64,000 nucleotides of DNA from UBA6623 sp965226435 (lineage in GTDB: Bacteria > Acidobacteriota > Terriglobia > Bryobacterales > UBA6623): NCBI GenBank assembly GCA_965226435.1, contig CBDDCY010000012.1:496001-560000 (forward strand), read 5' to 3'. Both the position numbers and the translations under genes were made by a program. The first letter of the stretch is position 1, and each line of letters starts with the position of its first letter. Positions 37,921 through 43,626 of the stretch are shown here, one piece after another. The notes beneath the pieces are model-generated. The model saw only the letters and a list, made by a program, of their open reading frames with translations. It made no database searches and was not told the DNA's origin.

Positions 37921-38208
37921 ATGCCAAACCGAACCGAACTTCAGACCCTCAAGAATCTCATCTCCGAGGTTGATCTGATTCTCGAAACAACACCCCTACC
38001 CCAGAACCGAACTACCCGGAGCCGGGAACTGTTGAGCGCGGCCCTGGAACTGACTGACGATCTAATTAGCCAAACCAAACTGTTGCCTGCTGCCGTTCTA
38101 GGACGCAAGGGCGGCTCCACAACCGCAAAGCGCGGCTCCGAATACTTCCGCCAGCTTGCGGCCAAGCGCAAGACCCGGGCGGGTGGCAGACCGAAGAAAA
38201 ACCAGTAG
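37921..38208 (+). CDS. Passenger protein 1 of the IS1-family element (basic, AT-hook-like tail)
   Basis: A 95-residue protein with a helical N-terminal half (LKNLISEVDLILETTPLPQ and RELLSAALELTDDLISQT). The basic Gly-rich C-terminus includes LGRKGGSTTAKRGSEYFRQL and ends TRAGGRPKKNQ, where GRP resembles an AT-hook. I recall small proteins with this GRKGG...RAGGRPKK ending in other genomes but know no function. Its start is 51 bp inside the left inverted repeat. It could be a DNA-binding accessory or regulatory protein of the transposon. Confidence 0.7.
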   Translation: MPNRTELQTLKNLISEVDLILETTPLPQNRTTRSRELLSAALELTDDLISQTKLLPAAVLGRKGGSTTAKRGSEYFRQLAAKRKTRAGGRPKKNQ

Positions 38209-38313
38209 CCCACCACCATATGATAAGATAGTACTTGTTGGCCATCACCCCAATCACCACCCCCCGCCGCCCCCGCCTATCTCTTCAATCGGATAGTATA
38301 ATTACAGTCGCCC

Positions 38314-38342
38314 TTGACAGGCCGGACTGCTAGCGAGATAAT
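38314..38342 (+). promoter_or_regulatory. Sigma70-type promoter of passenger gene 2 (and possibly the tRNA-like genes)
   Basis: TTGACA (38314-38319), 17-bp spacer, GATAAT (38337-38342): a near-consensus promoter 24 bp before ATG 38367, with AGGGGG as ribosome-binding site. Confidence 0.7.
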
Positions 38343-38366
38343 GATCAGCTAGGGGGTGCTACCATC

Positions 38367-38708
38367 ATGGACAGGGATATTGTCGGAGCGATAGAAATAA
38401 TTGACGGGCGCATAGCCAGATTGAGCGAGCTGAGGAAACAGCTTGCCGAGGAATTTGGCATCGCACAGAAAACGCACGTTAGTTCGAATCAAAAGTCTCT
38501 TTTTGAAAAATCTAGCGAGAAGACGCGCAAGGAAGAACTGGCCGACTATCTCAAGGCGAATGGACCGAAAACGCGCATGGAGATTGTCCCACAAACTGGC
38601 ATTCCCCCCGGAACAGTATCTTTTTGCTTGAAGGACAAACGGTTCGCCAAGAACGGGGACGGGAAATGGGACCTTGCTAAGAATACGGAAGAGAGTGGGG
38701 CCGCTTAA
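38367..38708 (+). CDS. Passenger protein 2: coiled coil plus winged-helix-like domain
   Basis: A 113-residue protein. Residues 1-35 form an amphipathic helix (IVGAIEIIDGRIARLSELRK). Residues 55-105 resemble a winged helix (TRKEELADYLKANGPKTRME, then IPPGTVSFCLKDKRFAKNGD and GKWDL), like domains that read short DNA sites. It may bind the palindrome in the transposase promoter at 38977-38992, but that is inference. Its own near-consensus promoter and the following tRNA-like genes suggest one transcript. Confidence 0.7.
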   Translation: MDRDIVGAIEIIDGRIARLSELRKQLAEEFGIAQKTHVSSNQKSLFEKSSEKTRKEELADYLKANGPKTRMEIVPQTGIPPGTVSFCLKDKRFAKNGDGKWDLAKNTEESGAA

Positions 38709-38736
38709 TAAAGCAACCCCACTCCCTTATGAATGT

Positions 38737-38808
38737 GGGCCTGGAACTGGTCGGCTGTCGGCCTTCGCAACCTAGCAGCCGGGGGTTCGATTCCCCCCAG
38801 GTCCACCA
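38737..38808 (+). tRNA. tRNA-like gene 1: normal acceptor and T arms, no normal D/anticodon arms
   Basis: 5' GGGCCTG pairs with CAGGTCC (one G-T), followed by discriminator A and encoded CCA. The T arm is GGGGG-TTCGATT-CCCCC. An 8/4 pairing (GGGCCTGG with CCAGGTCC) is equally possible. The middle 37 nt lack the T8 base and a D stem. Instead CGGCTG pairs with CAGCCG around an 18-nt loop. No anticodon can be assigned with confidence. Either a D-armless tRNA-like RNA or a decayed tRNA. Confidence 0.5.
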
Positions 38809-38816
38809 CAGCTAAC

Positions 38817-38920
38817 GCGGGTGTGGCGAAATAGGTAGTCGCGCTGGTTTTGGGAACCAGTGGAGTGCCCTGGGTAAGGGATCACACTCCGTGCGGGTTC
38901 GAATCCCGCCGCCCGTACCA
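38817..38920 (+). tRNA. Class II tRNA, leucine-like body with UGG (Pro) anticodon
   Basis: All arms fold: acceptor GCGGGTG/CGCCCGT (one G-T pair), D stem GCG/CGC with a GG-containing loop, anticodon stem CTGGT/ACCAG around TTTGGGA (anticodon TGG), T arm GCGGG-TTCGAAT-CCCGC, discriminator A73 and encoded CCA. The variable arm is 32 nt (GGAGTG/CACTCC outside CCCT/AGGG), far longer than normal. The body matches bacterial tRNA-Leu (GCGGGTGTGGCGAAAT opening, A73), yet leucine tRNAs carry A35 whereas this has G35-G36, reading proline CCA. Possible missense or regulatory tRNA. Confidence 0.75.
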
Positions 38921-38969
38921 GCTTAGCACTAGAACCGCCCCGGCTGCCAGCGTAATCACTTTATTTTTC

Positions 38970-38998
38970 TTGACAACAGCGAGCGTTCGCTGTATAAT
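38970..38998 (+). promoter_or_regulatory. Perfect consensus promoter with operator palindrome, leaderless transposase mRNA
   Basis: TTGACA (38970-38975), 17-bp spacer, TATAAT (38993-38998). The spacer contains the palindrome CAGCGA-GCGT-TCGCTG (38977-38992), a likely operator. The transposase ATG starts 7 bases after the -10 box, so transcription should begin at or next to the A of ATG. Confidence 0.8.
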
Positions 38999-39004
38999 TG
39001 AATC

Positions 39005-39979
39005 ATGATAACGTCGGTAAAGACAAAGCCTACAATGAGTTGCCCGGAATGTGGCGGCAAGTGTCAACGCTTCGGTAAGCATCGGAATGGACTCCGCCGT
39101 TTTCGTTGCCCGAAGTGCCGCAAGACCTACACCGAGCCGCATAAGCGCACTTTGGGCACGATGTACGTTCCTCAGGACAAGGCTTTGTTGGCGGTGCAAC
39201 TGCTCTTGGAAGGCAACAGCATTCGGAGCACTGAGCGCATCACGGGCCTGGATCGAAACACCATTATGAAGGTCTTGGTGCTCGCTGGCGAGAAGTGCGA
39301 GAAGGTCATGGGACGGCTGATCGTGAACGTGCCGGTCAAGGATGTTCAGTGCGATGAAATCTGGGGCTACATCTTCAAGAAGGAAGGCCACAAGACCCCC
39401 GAGGAAGTCGCCACTGACGCCACGATCGGAGACGCTTACGCGTTCGTTGCGATCGAGCGGAACACGAAGCTGATTCTCAACTTTGCGCTGGGCCGTCGGG
39501 ATCAGGCAACGACGGACGCCTTTATTGAAGGCTTGCGGCTTGCCACTGCACCCCGGCAGTTCCAGATCTCTACCGATGGCTTCCGGCCGTACATCACGGC
39601 GATTGAGGATGCTCTTGAAGACCGCGTTGACTACGGCATGCTGGTTAAGCAATACAGCGAGCCTCCGACCGATGAGAAGCGCTATAGCCCGGCCCAATGC
39701 ACCGGCTGCAAGCGGAAAAAGATGATCGGCAACCCGGATCGAGAGCGCATCAGCACGTCCCACGTCGAACGCCAGAATCTCACAATGCGGATGCAGATTC
39801 GACGCCTAACGCGGCTCACGAACGCTTTCAGCAAGAAGTGGGAGAACCATTGGGCAGCGCTAGCCCTGCATTTCGGATACTACAATTTCTGTCGGATTCA
39901 CTCATCGATCCGAGTCACCCCGGCCATGGAAGCGGGGATCTCGGATCACGTGTGGGACTTGGGAGAGCTGCTGTCGTAA
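39005..39979 (+). CDS. IS1-family transposase, single ORF
   Basis: A 324-residue transposase. The N-terminal zinc ribbon has MSCPECGGKCQRFG and LRRFRCPKCRKTYTEP. A helix-turn-helix follows (GNSIRSTERITGLDRNTIMK). The catalytic domain shows VQCDEIWGYIF, QISTDGFRPYITAIEDALED and SHVERQNLTMRMQIRRLTR, giving the D-D-E/H-type residues in order. InsA and InsB functions are fused without frameshifting. The inverted repeats and target duplication are intact, so the element may still be active. If leaderless start is not used, ATG 39038 (MSCPECGG) is the alternative. Confidence 0.93.
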   Translation: MITSVKTKPTMSCPECGGKCQRFGKHRNGLRRFRCPKCRKTYTEPHKRTLGTMYVPQDKALLAVQLLLEGNSIRSTERITGLDRNTIMKVLVLAGEKCEKVMGRLIVNVPVKDVQCDEIWGYIFKKEGHKTPEEVATDATIGDAYAFVAIERNTKLILNFALGRRDQATTDAFIEGLRLATAPRQFQISTDGFRPYITAIEDALEDRVDYGMLVKQYSEPPTDEKRYSPAQCTGCKRKKMIGNPDRERISTSHVERQNLTMRMQIRRLTRLTNAFSKKWENHWAALALHFGYYNFCRIHSSIRVTPAMEAGISDHVWDLGELLS

Positions 39980-40477
39980 AGTTCAACGCAGATTTCAGAC
40001 ATTACCGACTGCTGCTCTCAGCAGCTTCACACTGACTCATGGCGTATCCTCCTTGTTCCTTTCCAGAAAACGATTGAGTTGCTTCCTCAATCGTCAGGAT
40101 ACGCCGCCTCCCCTCAGAGGCTCATCCACAACTTATGGTTATAGCTCGGCAGGCACTCAGGGGGACACTCTCTTTGAGTCCTTGCGTGATTTTGCTGACG
40201 GAGGTAGCCGTGTTTTCAGCCGCCAAGCGGCCAGCCTTTGTGTCCTCGCTTACTTGTTTGAGAAGTGCGAGGTCTTCGAGTCATGATTCTGCCCACGAAG
40301 CACATCTCGCCTGCGGAATCTTTGCTGGGTATCGGCGCTCTGGTGCTGAAGCATCTTGATAGGCCTCAAACCGTGACACACGTTTGGGAGGGGGTCCGTC
40401 GCGAATTGAACGTTCCGTCGTTCCAGCGTTTCGTGCTAGCGCTGGACCTTCTCTACACGGTCAGTGCCGTTGACCTA

Positions 40478-41570
40478 CTGAGTCTCGCATAATATACTGT
40501 CAATCGAGACAAAGAGAAGACTGTTTCCAGAAAGCGGTAATCAAGCGCGGTTTGCGGCGCATACGCCGCAGCGCTTTGCGGGCGCGCTCGTCGAGTTCCC
40601 AGTAGTCCTTCGGGCAGACGTTGGGCAACTCGTGCTGCTTCCAGTACGCCCAAATGTATTCCACCGGGTTCAACTCCGGCGCATAGGGCGGCAAGTACTC
40701 CGTTGCGATGTGATCCTCGGAGAGCTGGATGAACTCCCGCACCAGGCGGCTGCGGTGCGCCGGCAGCCGGTCCCAGACGATCAGCAGTGGGCCGTCGATG
40801 TGGCGCACCAAAGCCTTCAGGAAGTCGATGACCTCCAACTCGCCGATCGCGCCGGGATAGAGCCGGAAGTAAAAGTTGCGCAACGTCAGCCCGGCCGACA
40901 CCGACAGCTTGTCCCAGTTGAAGTTGAACTCCAACACCGGTGTCTCGCCGCGCGGCGCCCAGGTGCGGCAACGATGCGGCTTCTGACTCAATCCGCTTTC
41001 GTCGATGAAGACGATCGTACGTTCTTCTTTGCGGGCTATTTTTTAATGGCCGGCCAAGTCTTGCGCTGCCAGCCGCGGATGGCCTCTTCGTTGCGCTCCC
41101 GCGCTTTGCCGACGGGCCGTTGCGGGCTCCAACCGAGCGCCCGCGGGATCTTCCAGACATGGCCCTCGTGATAGCGCACGCCGAACTCGTCTCCGATCAG
41201 ACGAGCGACCCGCGGACAGCTCCACAGCGGCGTCGGGAAGCCGTGCGCCTCGGGGCCTTCCAGCAGCAACGCCTCGAGGCGTTCGAGCTGCGCGGCGTCC
41301 AACAGCGGCTTACGGCCGGCGCGGCCGGCCTGGCGCAACCCGGCTTCGCCGTCACGCCGGTATCGTCGCAGCCACTCGCTGACGCTTTGCCGCGCGACCT
41401 TCAATCGCCTCGCTGTCTCGGACTGACTACAGCCTTGCTCGACCAACCGGATCGCTTTGAAACGGCGCTTCTCCAGGGCCTCGAAATCCCGCCGTACGCC
41501 TTTTGTATTTCCCATACATACAAAGACGTACGTACCCCAAAAAGGTGTCACTTTATTTTGCGAGACTCAA
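40478..41570 (-). mobile_element. IS630-family element, copy 3 (1093 bp)
   Basis: TA duplications at 40476-40477 and 41571-41572, with the same inverted ends as the other copies. It interrupts the middle component of the ABC-3C operon and separates it from the ATPase gene, in the antisense direction, so strong polarity is expected. Confidence 0.95.
40500..41515 (-). CDS. IS630 transposase, two frames (slippery site mutated)
   Basis: Appears identical to copy 1, including the same base change in the A-run (41038), which makes the first frame end in TAG instead of passing through A_AAA_AAG. Sharing this change and one other (AYAPQ versus ANAPQ in the antisense reading) shows copies 1 and 3 come from one mutated parent that still transposed, perhaps helped by intact copies. 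Confidence 0.88.
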
Positions 41571-41601
41571 TAGGTGACGGGTTGCTGCGGAGGCGTGAGT
41601 C

Positions 41602-43344
41602 ATGATTCGCGCCGTTCGATGTGACCATTCAAGCTTTCACGATACTCGGCTTGAGCCAGGCATGAACGTGGTACTTGCGGACCGAACCAAGGCAGAGACA
41701 AAGAAGCAGAGCAGGAACGGATTGGGCAAGTCCTCTCTAATCGAGGTCATCCACTTCTGCCTCGGCGCGGACTACGCCAAGGGGCCGCTATCTCCCGACG
41801 AACTGAAGGGCTGGACTTTCAGTCTCGACCTGACCTTGGCGGGAAAGCCAGTCTCCGTTTCACGAAACACGTCATCCAACAGAACCGTCACCATCGACGG
41901 CACGACGTCAGGTTGGCCCATCGAACCTGAAGTAAACAAGAGGACAGGTGAACGCGAACTCTCGGTCCGCAACTGGACACCAGTCTTGGGAGCCCTGATG
42001 TTCGGGCTCCCCGTGCAGGAGACCCAGAAGTATCGCCCACAATTCAGAGGACTCGTTCCCTATTTCGCTCGACGTGGCAAGGACGCCTACTCAACGCCAT
42101 TCGAGCACCACCGAAAGCAGAAGCAAGCTGACATTCAGGTCTTCAACAGTTTTCTTCTCGGCCTCGAAAGCGAAGATGCGGCAGAGTTCCAGCGCCTAAA
42201 AGACCGGAAGACTCAACTTCAGCAACTCAAGAAAATGGGCAGCGACGGCACCTTGGGCAAGTTCATCGGGTCACTTGGTGAGCTTGAGGCCCTCAAAGTT
42301 CGCCTGGAGACCCAGGTCGAACGTGAAGCTGAACAGTTGGCGAGCTTCCGTGTCCACCCTCAGTACGATGATATTGCGAACCGCGCTAATACTCTGACCA
42401 GCGAGATACATGCGATCGCGAACGACAACGTCGTCAACAAGAGACTCCTAGAACTCTATCGGAAGAGCGTCCAAGACGAACAGGCACCTCCGACTGCCAA
42501 TGTCTCGAAGTTGTACGAGCAGGCTGGCGTGGACCTCCCTGGCTTGGTCAGACAGCGGTTGTCCGACGTTGAACGGTTCCACGATACGCTTCTCGCCAAT
42601 CGGCGCTCGTTTCTGGGATCAGAAATGCGACGGCTCTCGAACGATATCGCGAAACGTGCTCTCCCTATCGAAGCCCGGTCGACCGAACGGGCCTCTTTGA
42701 TGGCGATTCTCCAGACCCACGGAGCCCTCGACGAATACACCCGCCTCCAACAGCTCCATCTCCAAACGTCATCCCGCCTCGAAGACGTTGAGCAACGAAT
42801 AGGTATCCTCCAGCAGCTCGCCGAAGGTCTAAGCGCCCTAAAAATTGACCAGGAGCTGCTCTTGCAACGAGCTCGGCGGGACCTGGCGGAACGCTCTACG
42901 GTACGGGACAAGGCCATTCAGTTCTTCAACAGCAATTCCGAAGCGCTCTATCAGGCTCCCGGCAACTTGGTCATCAACGTCGAAGAGAACGGGTTTCGGT
43001 TCGGTGTAGAAATTGAACGCTCTGGCAGTCAGGGCACCAACAATATGAAGGTGTTCTGCTACGACCTCATGCTGGCACAGCTCTGGGCCACAAAGAGCCC
43101 TACACCTGGCTTTCTCATCCACGACAGCACCATTTTCGATGGAGTTGACGAACGACAGGTCGCTCTGGCCCTCGAACTAGCGGAACGCAAGTCCCGAGAG
43201 AGCGGTTTCCAATATCTCTGCACTCTGAACAGCGACACGCTTCCGCTGGACGATTTCTCATCCGGGTTCAACATTCACGATTTCGTGCGCCTCACTCTCA
43301 GCGACACAGACGACAGTGCCCGGCTCTTCGGCATCCGTTTCTGA
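41602..43344 (+). CDS. ABC-3C system ATPase, DUF2326 family
   Basis: A 580-residue SMC/Rad50-like ATPase. Walker A is NGLGKSSLIEVIHFCLGA (Lys 43, Ser in place of the usual Thr). A long coiled-coil region with heptad-rich segments spans about 190-450 (LQQLKKMGSDGTLGKFIGSL, YTRLQQLHLQTSSRLEDVEQ). The C-terminal DUF2326 half includes FRFGVEIERSG and a Walker-B-like GFLIHDSTIFDGVDERQ near residue 505. It is the sensor/motor of a three-component conflict system. The frame is complete with ribosome-binding site GGAGG, but its promoter lies upstream of three insertions. Base composition is less GC-rich than flanking core genes. Confidence 0.9.
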   Translation: MIRAVRCDHSSFHDTRLEPGMNVVLADRTKAETKKQSRNGLGKSSLIEVIHFCLGADYAKGPLSPDELKGWTFSLDLTLAGKPVSVSRNTSSNRTVTIDGTTSGWPIEPEVNKRTGERELSVRNWTPVLGALMFGLPVQETQKYRPQFRGLVPYFARRGKDAYSTPFEHHRKQKQADIQVFNSFLLGLESEDAAEFQRLKDRKTQLQQLKKMGSDGTLGKFIGSLGELEALKVRLETQVEREAEQLASFRVHPQYDDIANRANTLTSEIHAIANDNVVNKRLLELYRKSVQDEQAPPTANVSKLYEQAGVDLPGLVRQRLSDVERFHDTLLANRRSFLGSEMRRLSNDIAKRALPIEARSTERASLMAILQTHGALDEYTRLQQLHLQTSSRLEDVEQRIGILQQLAEGLSALKIDQELLLQRARRDLAERSTVRDKAIQFFNSNSEALYQAPGNLVINVEENGFRFGVEIERSGSQGTNNMKVFCYDLMLAQLWATKSPTPGFLIHDSTIFDGVDERQVALALELAERKSRESGFQYLCTLNSDTLPLDDFSSGFNIHDFVRLTLSDTDDSARLFGIRF

Positions 43345-43626
43345 ATTGCCGATGCCCAGGGTGCCATCTGCTGAGCGTCTTGGATAGTCCAATTCTGTTG
43401 ACAGGTAGGGTCGGTGAACTGGTGAAGCGCTCGATCTTCAGGGACGTTCGGACACCCTGCCGGAATCAACGGGTGAGAGTTTCTGAATCACCGGTAGTAC
43501 CATCAGGGCTAATACATCAGATGCAGTGGTGAAACCCCGGGAACTCGGTAACGTTCCCCGGCCCGCGCAACGTCATTTGATAGAATGCCCCCTGTGAGGA
43601 CTGCCTCGCGTTAGGAGCTTCTATTG
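43345..43626. other. Intergenic region with promoter-like element at 43568
   Basis: No gene seen. The 23-bp element (43568-43590, containing TTTGATAGAATGCCC) identical to 30735-30757 ends 36 bp before ATG 43627. An AGGAG ribosome-binding site is at 43613. Confidence 0.5.
43568..43590 (+). promoter_or_regulatory. Probable promoter of the 43627 propeller gene
   Basis: TAGAAT as -10-like box inside a 23-bp block identical to 30735-30757; GTAACGTT precedes it at the same spacing in both places. Position relative to the downstream start is right for a promoter. Confidence 0.5.

Larger units (their letters stand above)
37844..40006 (+). mobile_element. IS1-family transposon with passenger genes and tRNA-like genes (2163 bp)
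   Basis: 26-bp perfect terminal inverted repeats beginning GGTAATGTCTGAAATCTG (37844-37869 and 39981-40006), flanked by the 8-bp duplication GACTGCTG (37836-37843 and 40007-40014). IS1 itself begins GGTGATG and makes 8-9-bp duplications, so the assignment is consistent. Besides the transposase it carries two small genes and two tRNA-like genes, making it well over twice the usual IS1 size. It is inserted in the IS256 transposase gene. Confidence 0.93.
36595..40040 (-). pseudogene. IS256-family transposase, interrupted by the IS1-family element
   Basis: Restoring 40040-40015 plus 37843-36595 gives a 424-residue mutator-type transposase starting at an ATG preceded by a perfect AAGGAGG. The 37794-36595 portion shows family blocks: the DE core around YIWADGIYSNVRLDDERQCL, LAVGDGAMGFWAALRKVYPA with the second Asp, the WLHKTANVLNKLP region, and FPAEHWGHLRTTNPIESTFA with the catalytic Glu. 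The IS1-family insertion falls after about codon 11, so only a TTG at 37794 could start the remaining 399 residues. This transposase is probably silent. Confidence 0.88.
36563..40147 (-). mobile_element. IS256-family element (1414 bp plus nested 2.17-kb insertion)
   Basis: Flanked by the 9-bp duplication GGCAGGCAC (36554-36562 and 40148-40156). The ends are inverted repeats, GAGATATTGTCAAATGTTGT and GAGCTATAACCATAAGTTGT (complement), each continuing GGATG. Removing the nested element and its 8-bp duplication leaves 1414 bp with one transposase gene. It interrupts the ABC-3C effector. Confidence 0.93.
35919..40286 (+). pseudogene. ABC-3C system effector with N-terminal HNH nuclease domain, split by IS256/IS1 nest
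   Basis: Joining 35919-36562 to 40157-40286 (one target copy kept) gives an uninterrupted 257-residue protein. The HNH domain shows CAFPGC, KQAHIVAHSDDGPRADP and NLVLLCGTHHDVVD (about residues 28-90), with Cys/His zinc and catalytic positions intact. The C-terminal helical part (FADGGSRVFSRQAASLCVLA, ending KCEVFES) would be the coupling domain. In the current allele the frame runs into the element and ends at 36632 (237 aa), keeping HNH but losing the last 43 residues. The restored stop overlaps the next gene as ATGA. An alternative start is ATG 35940. DNA cleavage on activation is inferred. Confidence 0.85.
40283..41605 (+). pseudogene. ABC-3C middle component (MC6-like), interrupted by IS630 copy 3
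   Basis: Joining 40283-40477 to 41573-41605 gives a 75-residue protein: MILPTKHISPAESLLGIGAL at the start, TVTHVWEGVRREL, FVLALDLLYTVSAVDL and the restored end GDGLLRRRES. This matches, from memory, the ABC-three-component middle component 6 pattern (MILPTKHI..., ...LLRRR). In the current allele the last ~10 residues are replaced by LSLA from the element. Both junctions of the restored operon are ATGA overlaps (40283 and 41602), showing tight translational coupling with the HNH effector and the ATPase. Confidence 0.85.

Noticed and set aside
38737..38808. tmRNA 3' end or ordinary tRNA-Arg/Ala
   Set aside because: No tmRNA coding part or conserved tmRNA 5' half, and no anticodon stem of 5 bp can be formed around TTCGCAA.
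38882..39763. Long minus-strand ORF opposite the IS1-family transposase
   Set aside because: It is the antisense of a clear transposase and overlaps the tRNA gene; composition is that of a shadow frame.
30800..41570. IS630 copies 2 and 3 as the arms of a composite transposon carrying the accessory genes
   Set aside because: Copy 3 alone, with its own TA duplication, reconstructs the middle-component gene, so it was a single insertion; copy 2 likewise has its own TA pair.
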